Of a stretch of DNA of 64,000 nucleotides, positions 40,822 through 52,414 are shown one piece after another. This DNA comes from Bacteroides faecichinchillae JCM 17102. Lineage in GTDB: Bacteria > Bacteroidota > Bacteroidia > Bacteroidales > Bacteroidaceae. The notes beneath the pieces are model-generated. The model did not search any database. It saw only the letters and a program-made list of their open reading frames with translations, and was not told the origin of the DNA. The DNA is taken from contig NZ_BAKK01000011.1 of the NCBI RefSeq assembly GCF_000614145.1, forward strand, positions 62,001 to 126,000, written 5' to 3'. The stretch's first letter is position 1. Every line of letters begins with the position of its first letter. A program made the position numbers and the translations under genes.

Positions 40822-41559
40822 TTATTCTCGTTTTGTACAAATAATCTGGTTACTAAACTCTAGATTGATGCGTGAATATTTGTTCCAGCCTACCTGATTG
40901 AGTCCTTTCTCATAAAATATCTTTAGGCGTGAAAGCTTATTCTCAAAATTCTCCAGTTTTCCGAGATAGACAAGGTGATCTCCTACACGTGGCACCAGTT
41001 CGATAGTGCGGTCGGACAATACATTGATTTGTTCTATCTGGGCATCCCAGAACTTATTGTTTTGCAAAAATACACCAAACTTATATAAATCCTTCATTGC
41101 GAACGACTTTTCTACGTTTCCGGTGACAATTGCCCGGTGAGCGACACATTTCGCATCTTGTGGCATGATGGTTCCTTTATTATCAAGATAGTAATTTTCA
41201 CCGTTGCTACTCATAACACGAAGGATAGGAATGCGTTGCGCTACTTCAACACAGATCTTTCCGCTAGGTGTCTTATAGCATTCCGCTTCTGCAATGAGCG
41301 GGTGTTTACTTAGTTCGCGCTCCAACGATTTAGTGGAGATGCGTTCCAATTTCTTCCCGATAGGATATATACCTTTGTTTTGAAGGACACCTTTCAATTC
41401 GTTTTTGGTGATAAAGCCTGCATAAGCGGTATCCTTAATCACTAACTCCACGTCTCGGCAAGTCTGATCGATAGGCTTACGGTTGAAGGCAGTTATAGCT
41501 ATACCGAGGTAGGCTATAAGCACCAGCATGACAATGAACAGAAGGATTCTCTTTACCAT
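40822..41559 (-). CDS. ftsQ: Cell division protein FtsQ/DivIB
   Basis: FtsQ is a bitopic inner-membrane protein of the divisome. One helix at about residues 4-24 (RILLFIVMLVLIAYLGIAIT) is followed by a periplasmic POTRA-like region (DVELVIKDTAYAGFITKNEL, PLIAEAECYKTPSGKICVEV) and the FtsQ beta domain with RIPILRVMSSNGENYYLDNK. Length 245 is normal. It lies between murC and ftsA. Confidence 0.9.
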   Translation of the reverse strand: MVKRILLFIVMLVLIAYLGIAITAFNRKPIDQTCRDVELVIKDTAYAGFITKNELKGVLQNKGIYPIGKKLERISTKSLERELSKHPLIAEAECYKTPSGKICVEVAQRIPILRVMSSNGENYYLDNKGTIMPQDAKCVAHRAIVTGNVEKSFAMKDLYKFGVFLQNNKFWDAQIEQINVLSDRTIELVPRVGDHLVYLGKLENFENKLSRLKIFYEKGLNQVGWNKYSRINLEFSNQIICTKRE

Positions 41560-41570
41560 AATATTATTAA

Positions 41571-42968
41571 TTAAGAATGAAGAACTTTCATTTCCAATAG
41601 TTTTTTTATTTCAGGAACATAATTGTCAATGTCTCCGGCGCCTAAGGTAATCAATACTTCAATGTTTTTATCTTTCAGAATGTTCAGTATTTCTTCCTTT
41701 TTACACATACTTTTTTCAATACCCGGGTGGAGATTATCATAAATCAGCTTGCTGGTAACACCAGGAATAGGTGTTTCACGAGCAGGATAGATGTCTATCA
41801 AAATGACTTCGTCCAGTAAGGAAAGGCTGTCTGCAAAGTCTTTGTAAAAGTCGTGAGTACGGGTATAAAGATGTGGCTGGAAGATTGCTGTGATCTTCTT
41901 ATCTTTATAAAGTTCGTGGATAGACTGTACACTTTGCTTGATTTCGGCAGGATGATGAGCGTAGTCGCTTAGGAATACAATCTTGTCATTCTTTATTTTA
42001 AAGTCAAAACGGCGGTCTACGCCATGGAAACTTGCCATTCCTTGTTTAATCTCTTCGTCAGTTACTCCGTTCAAGTGGGCGAGTGCCATCGCAGCTATTC
42101 CGTTTTCGATATTGATACTAACAGGAACTCCGAGCTGTATATCATTGATTCGCGTATCAGGAGCGACAAAGTCGATGAAGATTTCTCCGTTTCCGATGCG
42201 AATGTTTTCAGCATGGAAGTCTCCTTCGTCGCGTGAATATGTATATACACGAACCCCTGCTTGTACTTTAGGTTGCAAAGCGATACCTTTACGGATAATC
42301 AATGCACCTCCCGGTTGGATCAGAGTGGTATAGTGTTCGAAGCTTTCCAAATAAGCTTTCTCTGTTCCGTAAATATCCAAATGGTCAGGATCAGTTGCTG
42401 TGATGACTGACATATAAGGAGATAACCAATGGAATGAACGGTCGAACTCGTCTGCTTCGATTACTGTGTAGGGGCTTTTCTGGGAAAGCAACAGATTAGT
42501 ACCATAATTCTTAGAAATACCTCCGAGAAAAGCGGTACATTCTATATGTGATTGATTTAGCAGGTGTGCAGCCATAGTAGAAGTAGTTGTTTTACCATGT
42601 GTACCTGCTACGCATAATCCTTTACTCGAACGAGTGATTGTTCCTAATACCTGTGCACGTTTTTGTATCTCAAATCCATTATTACGGAAATACTCCAGTT
42701 CCTCGTGATCATGAGGAATAGCAGGAGTTAATACCACTAATGTTGTTTCTTTGTTTTTGCAACTTTCCGGAATCAGACGAACGTTTTCTTCATAATGTAT
42801 TTGTGCACCTTCAGCAATAAGATTTTCAGTCAATGGGGTAGGGGTACGGTCATATCCGGCTACGATTTTTCCTTTGGAAAGGAAATAACGTACGAGAGCG
42901 CTCATGCCGATACCTCCGGCACCTACGAAATAGACTGACTTTATGGATTCAATATTCATTGTTTTCAC
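41571..42968 (-). CDS. murC: UDP-N-acetylmuramate-L-alanine ligase
   Basis: MurC adds L-Ala to UDP-MurNAc, the first amino acid of the peptidoglycan stem. The 465-residue protein has the N-terminal Rossmann motif VYFVGAGGIGMSALV, the ATP loop GTHGKTTTSTMAA, EADEFDRSFHWL and YAHHPAEI. ATG at 42959 (MNIESIKSV) is an alternative start three codons in. It follows murG by about 28 bases. Confidence 0.96.
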   Translation of the reverse strand: MKTMNIESIKSVYFVGAGGIGMSALVRYFLSKGKIVAGYDRTPTPLTENLIAEGAQIHYEENVRLIPESCKNKETTLVVLTPAIPHDHEELEYFRNNGFEIQKRAQVLGTITRSSKGLCVAGTHGKTTTSTMAAHLLNQSHIECTAFLGGISKNYGTNLLLSQKSPYTVIEADEFDRSFHWLSPYMSVITATDPDHLDIYGTEKAYLESFEHYTTLIQPGGALIIRKGIALQPKVQAGVRVYTYSRDEGDFHAENIRIGNGEIFIDFVAPDTRINDIQLGVPVSINIENGIAAMALAHLNGVTDEEIKQGMASFHGVDRRFDFKIKNDKIVFLSDYAHHPAEIKQSVQSIHELYKDKKITAIFQPHLYTRTHDFYKDFADSLSLLDEVILIDIYPARETPIPGVTSKLIYDNLHPGIEKSMCKKEEILNILKDKNIEVLITLGAGDIDNYVPEIKKLLEMKVLHS

Positions 42969-42996
42969 TGTTTTATTTTATGATATCGGGTATGGA

Positions 42997-44115
42997 TTAT
43001 AGAGATTCTTCTGCTAACTTTATCACTTCCTGTGCAATGATTTTTGCAGAATCAGGTAAAGCCAGTTTGGCAATATTCTCACTCAACTCTTTCAATTTAC
43101 GATCATCGGTTACAGTTGCTAAAGCTATATTCAGCAATGTATTTTCGGCTTCGCTATCTTTCACATAGATTGCAGCCTGCTTGTTGACAAGTGCTAGTGC
43201 ATTTTTAGTCTGATGATCCTCTGCAACATTAGGTGAAGGAACCAAAACAACGGGCTTGTTCAATAGGCAAAATTCAGAAATAGAGCCGGCTCCCGCACGT
43301 GAAATGACCAAATCGGCAGCAGCATATGCAGCAGCCATGTCCTTGATGAAATCGGTTACAAATAAATTTGGCAGTTCTCCTGTGGCCTTTATGGCTTTCA
43401 TGACTTGCGGATGATAGAATTTTCCTGTTTGCCAGATAAATTGTACATCGCTATTTGCCTTGATTGCAGATAATCCGGCTATCAATGTATTATTAATAGT
43501 ACGAGCTCCTAAGCTACCTCCTACAATTAATACAGTTTTCTTACCGGATTGCAGATGAAATGAACGGAGTGCTTCGTCTTTGGAAGGCATATCCTTTGTC
43601 AAATTCTGGCGAACCGGATTTCCTGTCATAATGATTTTATCGCCAGGGAAAAACTTCTCCATTCCTTCATATGCTACACATATCTTTCTGGCTTTCTGTG
43701 CCAATAATTTATTTGTTACTCCTGCATAAGAGTTCTGTTCCTGGATTAAAGTAGGAACTCCCATCATTCCTGCTGTCTTTAATGTGGGACCGCTGGCATA
43801 ACCTCCTACACCTACCGCTACTTGTGGGCGGAAGTTTTTGATGATACTACGTGCTTTCCATTGACTACGTGCCAATTTCATCAGTACAGCTATATTCTTC
43901 CATAGATGTTTGCGATCGAATCCTGCAATTGGAAGCCCGATTATCTTATAACCTGCATCGGGAACCCGTTGCATTTCCATTCGTCCTTCGGCACCTACAA
44001 AAAGTATTTTTGCATCTGAGCGTAATTCGATTATTGCGTTGGCGATGGATACAGCCGGGAAAATATGACCTCCCGTTCCTCCACCACTGATGATAATTCT
44101 AAGTTCTTTTTCCAT
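42997..44115 (-). CDS. murG: UDP-GlcNAc transferase MurG
   Basis: MurG adds GlcNAc to lipid I to make lipid II on the cytoplasmic face of the membrane. The start MEKELRIIISGGGTGGHIFP puts the glycine-rich donor loop near the N-terminus and is better than the ATG nine codons upstream. GGSLGARTIN, VISRAGAGSISEF and PNVAEDHQTKNA are the expected GT28 motifs. Length from this start is 372 residues. It lies between ftsW and murC. Confidence 0.95.
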   Translation of the reverse strand: MEKELRIIISGGGTGGHIFPAVSIANAIIELRSDAKILFVGAEGRMEMQRVPDAGYKIIGLPIAGFDRKHLWKNIAVLMKLARSQWKARSIIKNFRPQVAVGVGGYASGPTLKTAGMMGVPTLIQEQNSYAGVTNKLLAQKARKICVAYEGMEKFFPGDKIIMTGNPVRQNLTKDMPSKDEALRSFHLQSGKKTVLIVGGSLGARTINNTLIAGLSAIKANSDVQFIWQTGKFYHPQVMKAIKATGELPNLFVTDFIKDMAAAYAAADLVISRAGAGSISEFCLLNKPVVLVPSPNVAEDHQTKNALALVNKQAAIYVKDSEAENTLLNIALATVTDDRKLKELSENIAKLALPDSAKIIAQEVIKLAEESL

Positions 44116-44171
44116 ACTAATCTTTTCTTCTTTCCTGTTCACCGTTCATCGTTTCTTTTATTGCTGATCTA

Positions 44172-45490
44172 TCAGCTATTATGACTGTCCTGTTCATCTT
44201 CGAACTTAGCATCGCTATTCAGAATCTGTGCAGTCGGTTCAGCAGCTGTCTGTGCTTCCGAATCGGAGGTACCAGCTGCTATTTGCATCTGAATCTGTGC
44301 ATCGTGTGCTTTTTGTTCTTCCAAATGGGCAGTATATCGGCTGACGCTTAATATCATTCCGATATAAGCGCAATTAATTAATGTACTTGTACCTCCTTTA
44401 CTTATCAGGGGGAGAGGTTGTCCGGTTACAGGAAACAATCCGACGGCAACCATCATATTTAATATCGCTTGTGATACTAGCAATATGGCAATTCCCATTA
44501 CAAGAAAGGCGGGAAAAGTCCGTTCACATTTTTGTGCGATTCTTCCTGCGCGCATTAACAGACAGAGATATAAGAATACCACAAATGCTCCTCCTATCAG
44601 TCCCATCTCTTCGATAACAATGGCAAAGATAAAGTCGGAGAATGCTTGGCTAAGAAAGTCACGTTGAATCGAGTTTCCCGGTCCTTTGCCGACTACATGG
44701 CTTGTTGCAATAGCAATGCGTGCATGTGCGATCTGTGCATCTTTGTCAATATCAAATTTTGCAGCAGGTACGTCTTCTTTGTCAAAGAAACCTTTGATAC
44801 GGTTTTGCCAAGTTTCCAAACGATGGAGTCCGGGAGTATTGTGCAATGTTTTTGCAGGAATAGCAATCACTGTTCCTACGCCAAGCCCTGCTACGAGTAC
44901 AAGCCCTCCCATCAACATTAATAATTTTTTGGAGGATACTCTCCCGATGAACATCATCATGAATACCACTCCAAACAATAGCATAGCTGTTGAAAGGTTT
45001 TCCGGTGCAATCAATATGAGTACCAGTCCGGTGATAATCATGATATATTTAAAGGCTTTCGGATTAGCTCCTTCATCATCCTGTTTCTTAGACAAAATGA
45101 ATGAGACAGCAATGATAACCGCCATTTTTGCCAACTCTGAAGGTGGAATTGTAATCCCATGAAAGTCATCCAACGAGCAGCTCCATTGACACGATCTCCT
45201 GTAATGATACCCATCAGCGTAACAAATGCCAATAAGACCAGAGAAAGCGGGTATAGGAAAACAGGAAATACCTGAAACCATTTATAAGGAACATTGTGTA
45301 GAAATACCACTACTACAGCACCTACCATTAGAATGATAGAGTGTTGTGTAATAGGTCCCCAATGGTCACCGCTTTTATAGGTAAGCGTTGAAGCTGCCGA
45401 AAATACCTCAATAATTGAGATGAGACAGAGACAGAGGAAAATAATCCAGATTACCTTGTCACCTTTGAATATGTTCTTTAATAAATCCAT
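44172..45490 (-). CDS. ftsW: FtsW/RodA-type lipid II glycosyltransferase (one-base frameshift)
   Basis: FtsW polymerises lipid II in the septum and pairs with FtsI. The first part (MDLLKNIFKGDKVIWIIFLC) contains several helices and INGAARWM-like motif NGAARWMTFMGLQF. At 45144 one base is missing (GGTGG for GGTTGG on the plus strand); the frame resumes as PSELAKMAVIIAVSFILSK and goes on with helices, GPGNSIQRDFLSQAFSDF and LPLISKGGTSTL. Restored length is about 439 residues with 10 helices. It lies between murD and murG. A real knockout is unlikely, since the gene should be essential. Confidence 0.92.
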
Positions 45491-45526
45491 CTTTTTAATT
45501 AAGAATTAAAAATTAGAAATAGGTAA

Positions 45527-46924
45527 TTAAAGGGCGAGGACGTACTTCTTAAATTGATTGCCGCGATCTTCGTAACTCTTAAAGAGGTCGAATGAAGCGC
45601 AACAAGGACTTAATAATACGGTTTCGCCTTTTTGAGCTAGTTTGTAGGCTACTTCTACTGCGTCTTTCATTCCTGTTTGTACGTCAGCCACCGGAAGCCC
45701 CAAACGGTCGAAGAAATCATGCAATTTTTCGTTATGAAGTCCTAAGTATACCAATGCCGAGCATTTTTCACGTACTAGGTCTTCTATTTCCGTGTAGTCA
45801 TTACCTTTGTCTTTTCCACCGAGAATCAATACCACCTTGGTAGTCATGCTTTGCAAGGCGTACCAGCAAGAATTGACATTCGTTGCTTTAGAGTCATTGA
45901 TGAAATCGATACCACGTACACGTGCTACTTTCTCCAAACGGTGTTCTACTCCCTTGAAATCGGAAAGTGCTTTCCGAATATTCTCTTTGGTGATACCGGC
46001 TAAGTTGGCAGAGATTCCTGCTGCTAAAGAGTTATATAGATTATGTTGTCCGGTCAGAGCCAATTCTTCTTGTTCCATGTTGAAGGTGATCGGTTCTGTT
46101 ATCTTTACTTCCTTGTCCTCTACGTATGCGATAGCACCTTCTTCTTTTACAGCTGCAAAAGGGTACAAGTGAGCTTTTAAACCATGTTTCGCAAGCTCCC
46201 GTTTGATAATGGGGTCGTCATTCCAGAAGATGAATGCATCGTCTGGCGTCTGATTCTGAGTGATACGGAATTTTGCATCGATGTAATTCTGCATACAATG
46301 GTCGTAACGGTCCAAATGATCAGGGGTAATATTCATTAATACGGCGATGTTCGCACGAAAATTATACATGTTATCCAGCTGGAATGAGCTCAATTCAATA
46401 ATGTAATAATCATGATCATCTTCAGCAACCTGCAAAGCCAGACTCTTTCCGATATTACCGGCTAAACCTACATTTACTCCTGCACTTTTGAAAATATGGT
46501 AGATCAGGGAAGTAGTGGTAGTCTTTCCGTTAGATCCTGTGATACAAATCATCTTTGCATCTGTATAACGTCCGGCAAATTCTATTTCGGAGATCACTGG
46601 CGTACCTTGAGCTTTCAATTTCAAAATTATAGGTGCATCATTCGGTATGCCAGGACTTTTAATCACTTCGTCAGCATTCAGAATAAATTCTTCTGTGTGG
46701 TGCCCTTCTTCCCAAGCAATTTGATAGCTGTCCAGCAGTTCCTTATAATTGTCCTTAATAGCGGACATATCCGAAACGAATGTGTCGAATCCCTTGACCT
46801 TGGTAAGAACGGCTGCACCAGCTCCGCTTTCACCAGCTCCTAAAATTACAATTCTCGACTTCTTTTCAGCTCTTTCCGAAGAAGAGGAAGCAAAGTTAAC
46901 TTTGCTACTGTTTTCTGTATTCAT
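45527..46924 (-). CDS. murD: UDP-MurNAc-L-alanine-D-glutamate ligase
   Basis: MurD adds D-Glu to the stem peptide. Residues 23-45 hold the Rossmann start RIVILGAGESGAGAAVLTKV; further on are the ATP loop ITGSNGKTTTTSLIYHI, NITPDHLDRYD and INDSKATNVNSCWYAL. The extra Ser/Lys-rich N-terminus of about 20 residues is unusual, and a downstream start may be used, but no ATG lies at the family start. Length 465. Confidence 0.95.
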   Translation of the reverse strand: MNTENSSKVNFASSSSERAEKKSRIVILGAGESGAGAAVLTKVKGFDTFVSDMSAIKDNYKELLDSYQIAWEEGHHTEEFILNADEVIKSPGIPNDAPIILKLKAQGTPVISEIEFAGRYTDAKMICITGSNGKTTTTSLIYHIFKSAGVNVGLAGNIGKSLALQVAEDDHDYYIIELSSFQLDNMYNFRANIAVLMNITPDHLDRYDHCMQNYIDAKFRITQNQTPDDAFIFWNDDPIIKRELAKHGLKAHLYPFAAVKEEGAIAYVEDKEVKITEPITFNMEQEELALTGQHNLYNSLAAGISANLAGITKENIRKALSDFKGVEHRLEKVARVRGIDFINDSKATNVNSCWYALQSMTTKVVLILGGKDKGNDYTEIEDLVREKCSALVYLGLHNEKLHDFFDRLGLPVADVQTGMKDAVEVAYKLAQKGETVLLSPCCASFDLFKSYEDRGNQFKKYVLAL

Positions 46925-47049
46925 ATATATAGGATAAAAGAGTATTGGTTATAATAACTGAATACTCAGTTTTGCTGCAAGTGTTGGTTTGTATTAGTAA
47001 CAGGCATGAGTACTTGCAGCTTATACCTCATACTTGTTACTTTTATATG

Positions 47050-48318
47050 TTATCTTATCTTCAATGTTATGATAGTGAACGCTGCCAATACGATGGTTAC
47101 AATCCAGAAACGAACGGTAATTTTTGATTCATGGAACAACTGTTCCGGTTTAGTGAACATCACTGTACAACCGGGTTCTATCAGACTCATGGAAGTGCGA
47201 AAATGATCATGGATCGGTGCCCGTTTGAACAATCGTTGTTTTACTCCTTTCCGTTTTCCTATTTTGTAGTAGAAACGTTGCAGGATCACCGACAGATTCT
47301 CTACCAGGAATACACCACAAAGGATTGGAATCAGTAATTCCTTATGAATAATGATAGCAAATACGGCAATGATTCCTCCAATGGTCAAACTACCTGTGTC
47401 TCCCATAAAGACTTGTGCCGGGTAGGCATTGTACCATAAGAAACCAATTAATGCACCAATGAAGGCACAAATAAAGATTACCAGTTCTTCCGATCCCGGA
47501 ATATACATGATATTCAAATAACCGGCAAATTCAATATGGGATGATACATAGGCTAAAATACCTAACGTGACACCGATAATCGCGGAATTTCCTGCTGCCA
47601 TTCCATCCATTCCGTCATTTAGATTGGCTCCGTTTGATACGGCGGTAACAACGAAGATTGTGATAATGACAAACAATACCCATCCGGCTGCTTGTGCATG
47701 GTCACCCATAAAGGCAACGATATCTGCATAATCGAGGTTGTTGCTTTTAAAGAAAGGAATAGTGGTTTGAGTGGATTTCAGGTCATTGGTTCCATGTATT
47801 ACTTCCATTTCTTGTCCGGGTTTATGTACTTCGATGTTTTCCCGGATTACTACATCTGGGCTTAAGTATAATGTGAGTCCTACAATTAATCCTAAACCTA
47901 CCTGACCGATAATTTTAAACTTTCCATGTAGACCTTCTTTGTCTTTTTTGAATATCTTGATATAATCATCTGCAAATCCGAGTGATCCCAACCATACGGT
48001 GGTAATCAACATTAATATCATATATATATTGTGTAGCTTACCTAATAGCAAACATGGGATAAGAATAGCGACGATAATGATGACTCCTCCCATACTCGGT
48101 ACACCTACTTTATTAACACCAAATGGGTCAATTTTTGCATCGCGTTGGGTCTCCGTAATCTGCTTCTTCTTAAGTAGATTAATGAATCTGTCTCCCCAGA
48201 TACTTGAAATAAGTAATGCAAGGATGACTGCCATCAAAGCTCGGAATGAGGTGTATCCAAACATTCCTGCTCCGGGAAAATTAAGCTTATGTAGCCATTC
48301 AAACAGATAGTATAACAT
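47050..48318 (-). CDS. mraY: Phospho-MurNAc-pentapeptide transferase MraY
   Basis: MraY transfers the phospho-MurNAc-pentapeptide to undecaprenyl phosphate to make lipid I. The 422-residue protein has about ten helices and the family motifs GVPSMGGVII, LGFADDYIKIFKKDKEGL, NGANLNDGMDGMAAGNS, FMGDTGSLTIGG and RAPIHDHF. A longer middle loop (residues about 150-205) between helices, with RENIEVHKPGQEMEVIHG, is typical of Bacteroidetes MraY. It is between murE and murD. Confidence 0.96.
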   Translation of the reverse strand: MLYYLFEWLHKLNFPGAGMFGYTSFRALMAVILALLISSIWGDRFINLLKKKQITETQRDAKIDPFGVNKVGVPSMGGVIIIVAILIPCLLLGKLHNIYMILMLITTVWLGSLGFADDYIKIFKKDKEGLHGKFKIIGQVGLGLIVGLTLYLSPDVVIRENIEVHKPGQEMEVIHGTNDLKSTQTTIPFFKSNNLDYADIVAFMGDHAQAAGWVLFVIITIFVVTAVSNGANLNDGMDGMAAGNSAIIGVTLGILAYVSSHIEFAGYLNIMYIPGSEELVIFICAFIGALIGFLWYNAYPAQVFMGDTGSLTIGGIIAVFAIIIHKELLIPILCGVFLVENLSVILQRFYYKIGKRKGVKQRLFKRAPIHDHFRTSMSLIEPGCTVMFTKPEQLFHESKITVRFWIVTIVLAAFTIITLKIR

Positions 48319-48384
48319 AATATTTATCAGTTTATCAATGTATCATTATGCCTGTCCTTAACAAATTACCGACAGAATGATTCA

Positions 48385-49860
48385 TTATTTAAAAATTTCT
48401 TTCAATACTTCTTTATCATCGAAATGATGTTTCACTCCTTTAATCTCCTGATAATTCTCGTGCCCTTTTCCGGCAACCAGAATTACATCTCCTTTCTCAG
48501 CAAACATACAAGCTGTCCGAATTGCTTCTTTACGGTCTGCGATACTAAGGGTTTTCTTTAAATCATCTGCATCTAGTCCGGCAAGCATATCACTGATGAT
48601 GTCTTGTGGTTCTTCAAAACGTGGATTGTCGGATGTGATAATAACTCGGTCGCTGGCTTTGGCGGCTTCTTTTGCCATGATGGGGCGTTTGCCTTTATCA
48701 CGGTTACCACCGGCACCTACCACAGTAATCACTTTTCCCTTGCCTTCAAGAACTCCATGAATTGCATTCAATACATTGATAAGTGCATCCGGAGTGTGTG
48801 CATAGTCTACGATTGCAGTAAATCCTTTCGGAGAACGAACAGCATCGAAACGTCCAGCTACCGGGTGCAAAGTACTCAGAGCCAGTAATACATCTTCTTC
48901 TTTCTTTCCTAATAATACCGCAGCTCCAAATACAGCTAAAAGATTGGAAGCATTGAATTTGCCTATGAATTGAACAGCTAACTCGTGGTTATTAAAGTCG
49001 AGCAGCATTCCTTCGAAATGCGATTCAAGTACCCGCCCTTTGAAGTCACTAAGGCTTCTTAATGAATAGGTATATACTTTGGAACGTGTATTCTGTGTCA
49101 TCACTAATCCATTCTTATCGTCCAGATTAGTCAGACTAAATGCGTTTTTGGGTAATTCATCAAAGAATTTCTTCTTGGCTTTCAGATAATTCTCTACAGT
49201 TTTATGATAGTCCAAGTGGTCGCGAGTCAGGTTGGTGAAAATACCTCCTGCAAATTTTAATCCGCTAATACGCTTCTGAGCAATAGAATGTGAACTGACT
49301 TCCATGAAAGCATATTTGCATCCTTCATCTGCCATTCGTCCTAACAACTGATTTAGTGTAATAGGATCAGGAGTAGTATGCTCAGTTGGAACAGGCTCAT
49401 CATCAATATAATTACAGACAGTAGAGATTAGTCCAACTTTATATCCGAAGTAACGGAATGTATTATATAATAAGGTAGCAATCGTAGTCTTCCCATTTGT
49501 TCCGGTGACACCTACCAGCTCCAATTTGGAGGTTGGATTTCCATAGAAAGTTGTGGCAATCTTTCCTGCTGCATCTTCACTGTCTTTCACCTGGATATAT
49601 GTAATTCCTGCTTTTGGCTCTTCCGGCAAGTCTTCACAAAGGATTGCTACTGCTCCTTTTTCAATAGCAGTAGGGATGTAGGCATGACCGTCAGTCTGTG
49701 TGCCACGCATAGCCATGAATAAATGTCCTTTTTCCACCAGGCGGGAGTCTATGTTGATCCCGGTGATTTCAATTTCCGAATCTCCGGATATCTGTACCGG
49801 TTGTATTGCTTTCAGTAACTCTTTTAATAACATAACTTTATTTGGCTCTTCTTTTTTCAT
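48385..49860 (-). CDS. murE: UDP-MurNAc-tripeptide synthetase (meso-DAP type)
   Basis: MurE adds the third stem residue. The ATP loop is [16 protein letters not shown], and the [11 protein letters not shown] motif (DNPR) marks the meso-diaminopimelate-adding type, as expected for a Gram-negative wall. [16 protein letters not shown] and [14 protein letters not shown] are family features. Length 491. It starts 2 bases after ftsI. No murF lies beside it, although murF usually follows murE in other phyla. Confidence 0.96.
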   Translation of the reverse strand: MKKEEPNKVMLLKELLKAIQPVQISGDSEIEITGINIDSRLVEKGHLFMAMRGTQTDGHAYIPTAIEKGAVAILCEDLPEEPKAGITYIQVKDSEDAAGKIATTFYGNPTSKLELVGVTGTNGKTTIATLLYNTFRYFGYKVGLISTVCNYIDDEPVPTEHTTPDPITLNQLLGRMADEGCKYAFMEVSSHSIAQKRISGLKFAGGIFTNLTRDHLDYHKTVENYLKAKKKFFDELPKNAFSLTNLDDKNGLVMTQNTRSKVYTYSLRSLSDFKGRVLESHFEGMLLDFNNHELAVQFIGKFNASNLLAVFGAAVLLGKKEEDVLLALSTLHPVAGRFDAVRSPKGFTAIVDYAHTPDALINVLNAIHGVLEGKGKVITVVGAGGNRDKGKRPIMAKEAAKASDRVIITSDNPRFEEPQDIISDMLAGLDADDLKKTLSIADRKEAIRTACMFAEKGDVILVAGKGHENYQEIKGVKHHFDDKEVLKEIFK

Positions 49861-49862
49861 TT

Positions 49863-51992
49863 TTAATTCCTCATTTGCAATGTAATAGTTTGCCCTTTTT
49901 TCGCTACGGTTCCGTTTGCTATAGATTGGCTTCTTACTTTACCGACACCCACCAGGCGAACCTTCAACCCTTTGCTTTCAAGTAAGTAGACTGCATCTTT
50001 TGCTCCCATGCCAATAACGCTGGGTACAAAATTCTGCATGTTACTCCGGCTTTCCAGAACCACTGCTTGTGGGGCTGCATGACTACTTCCCCATACTTCC
50101 TTACCTGAAGAGGTAATTTCACCTTGTGTTTTGATATTCAACTCATCCAAAACCCGTTTTGCGGATCGCATTTCTCCTGCTTTAACGTTTGGTATTACTA
50201 CACTGTTTGTATCAATCGCACTTGTAAGTGGCAGTCGCAAGTCTTTAGCATAGACTCTTTCAGCTATTTTACTGAATACGCTACCTGCCATCAAACCTCC
50301 CGAGGCTGGTAAACCAGGCTTTTGTATGGAAACAATCATGCTATATTTCGGTATTTCAGAAGGAAAATATCCACAAAAGCTAACCAGATAATTTGTTGTT
50401 CCAGTTTTGTATCCTGCTATTCCTTGAGAAATTTGAGCTGTTCCGGTCTTTCCCGATACATGGAACTGCTTGCTGCCTGCTGGTTTAGCAAGTCCTTCAC
50501 TTACTACTTTCCGTAAAATCTCTTGGATTTGTGCTAATGTTTTATCCGAACAAATTTTAGGATTGATGACTTCTGTTGGGAACTCTTGGATCACTTCTCC
50601 ATCTTTTATCGCTGCTTTTACAAATTTCGGACGTATGGATACGCCATTATTGGCAATCGCATTATAGAATGTCAGGATATTTATAGGCGGTACCTGTGTC
50701 TCATAACCGATACTCATCCATGGTAAAGTGGTTTTTGAAAAATAACGTTCTTTAGGGCCACGAATATTTGGCTTTCCTTCTCCGGAAATTTGTAAATGTA
50801 GAGTCTGGTCGATGCTCATCCGTTTTAATCCATCAACGAATTTTTGTGGATTCTTGTTATAAAAGTTGTCGATAATGCTAGATGTCCCGACGTTGGAAGA
50901 CACTCCTAAAATCTCAGTGACAGTTAGCTTTCCATATCCTCCGCGATGCCAGTTATGGTCTTTCATAACACGTCCATGCATGGGCTTTTGTCCATTACCG
51001 GTATCGACAATATAGTCAGGGGTGATATAGCCATCTTCTAATGCTACCATGATGGAAGCTGTTTTAAAGGTAGATCCTGGTTCTAGCATATCACTTATAG
51101 CGTTGTTACGCATTTCATAGTATTCACCATCTTTTCCTTTCATCATATTGACGATAGCTTTTACTTCTCCGGTAGCAACCTCCATTAAAACAACAACACC
51201 TACACTGGCGTTTATTTCTTTCAGTTTGTCTACTAGTGCTTTTTCACAAATATCTTGCATACCTACATCAATAGTAGTAATCAAGTCGCAGCCGTCTACT
51301 GGAGGGATATCTACAATATTCAGATATTTATTCATCACTTTCTGGCGATGAGTTAAGCCGTTGCGTCCTTTCAGGATAGTGTCGTAAGCAAGTTCAATTC
51401 CATTTTTAGCTCCTTGTGCAGTGTCGGCAAAGACATCACCTAAAGTACGTGCAGCCAATGAACCGAATGGTTTTTTGCGTTGGTTGAATGCCAGTCCTTT
51501 AAATCCGCCTTTGTAGGGATTCAAACGAAAAACGGGCAAACGTTTCACCTCTTTATATTGTATGTATGAAATACGTTTTGGATAGATCAGATAGTTACGG
51601 CTTTTAGCCTGACGTCCTTTTTTGAGATGCGCTTTAAATTCTGCTGCACTTTTATCCGGAAATATTTGGTGGAGTCCTTTACAAATAGAATCCATGTTTA
51701 CTTTCAGAATAGAATCACGTCGTGCCTGATCTTTTATTTTCTTCTTTTCATCCTTTTCACCGGACATAAAGTCCATATATATCTTATATTCAGGCAAAGA
51801 ACTTGCCATTAGTTTGCCGTCGGAAGAAATAATGTTTCCGCGGTTAGGCTTCACCGTCACGTTTTCTTTTACGAAACGGTCGGCTACATCCTGCCAGTAT
51901 TGCCGATCGGCAAACATAGTGATGCCTCCCTTCACAACAATTGCCACTCCTATCAATATCATAATCAGTATGACGAAGAAGTAACGGGTCAT
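49863..51992 (-). CDS. ftsI: Septal penicillin-binding protein FtsI-like, with PASTA domain
   Basis: This is the class B transpeptidase that crosslinks septal peptidoglycan with FtsW. After one membrane helix ([18 protein letters not shown]) come the PBP dimer region with [20 protein letters not shown], and the transpeptidase motifs [10 protein letters not shown] (SxxK), GVSSNVGTS (SxN) and SGKTGTAQI (KTG). A PASTA domain ends the protein ([32 protein letters not shown]). Length 709. It is 2 bases before murE and 64 bases after ftsL. Confidence 0.95.
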   Translation of the reverse strand: MTRYFFVILIMILIGVAIVVKGGITMFADRQYWQDVADRFVKENVTVKPNRGNIISSDGKLMASSLPEYKIYMDFMSGEKDEKKKIKDQARRDSILKVNMDSICKGLHQIFPDKSAAEFKAHLKKGRQAKSRNYLIYPKRISYIQYKEVKRLPVFRLNPYKGGFKGLAFNQRKKPFGSLAARTLGDVFADTAQGAKNGIELAYDTILKGRNGLTHRQKVMNKYLNIVDIPPVDGCDLITTIDVGMQDICEKALVDKLKEINASVGVVVLMEVATGEVKAIVNMMKGKDGEYYEMRNNAISDMLEPGSTFKTASIMVALEDGYITPDYIVDTGNGQKPMHGRVMKDHNWHRGGYGKLTVTEILGVSSNVGTSSIIDNFYNKNPQKFVDGLKRMSIDQTLHLQISGEGKPNIRGPKERYFSKTTLPWMSIGYETQVPPINILTFYNAIANNGVSIRPKFVKAAIKDGEVIQEFPTEVINPKICSDKTLAQIQEILRKVVSEGLAKPAGSKQFHVSGKTGTAQISQGIAGYKTGTTNYLVSFCGYFPSEIPKYSMIVSIQKPGLPASGGLMAGSVFSKIAERVYAKDLRLPLTSAIDTNSVVIPNVKAGEMRSAKRVLDELNIKTQGEITSSGKEVWGSSHAAPQAVVLESRSNMQNFVPSVIGMGAKDAVYLLESKGLKVRLVGVGKVRSQSIANGTVAKKGQTITLQMRN

Positions 51993-52056
51993 TATGTTCT
52001 TTTTATTAACTGCACAGTGCTTGTCTTTTAAAACTACAAATGTTCTATCTAGCTCT

Positions 52057-52409
52057 CTATTTAATTAGGTAAGGCGGATTAGTGGAAGTTTGCAAATCAC
52101 TTTCCTTACTCGATATATAATTCTCAATACGTGATTGACGACTCTTTTCCATTAATTCGGAACTACGAGTCAGTGCATCGTATTTGATATCTATCAGTTC
52201 TTTTTTCAACTTATCTATTTCAATCTGCTGCTGCTGACTGGCATAACGGTTGTGAATATAGAAAATGACCATTACCATAATAAGTACCAATAACTTTGTT
52301 TGGCGACGGAAAAAGTCAGTAGCTAAAATATCCCACCCAGAATACTTTTCAACGAAGTACGTTTTTTCTTCTTCTCCTCTGCTGCTTTTTTGTTTACTGT
52401 TCCTTCCAT
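52057..52409 (-). CDS. ftsL: FtsL-like division protein (one-base frameshift)
   Basis: FtsL-type proteins are short, bitopic divisome components. The start is ATG at 52409, reading MEGTVNKKAAEEKKKKRTSL and KSILGG; at 52332-52334 three C stand where four are expected, and the frame resumes with DILATDFFRRQTKLLVLI, the single membrane helix and a coiled-coil-like QQQIEIDKLKKELIDIKYDA. Restored length is about 117 residues. Reading the second frame further upstream gives a longer but unrelated N-terminus that overlaps rsmH, so it is rejected. It lies between rsmH (5 bases) and ftsI. Confidence 0.85.
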
Positions 52410-52414
52410 ATCTT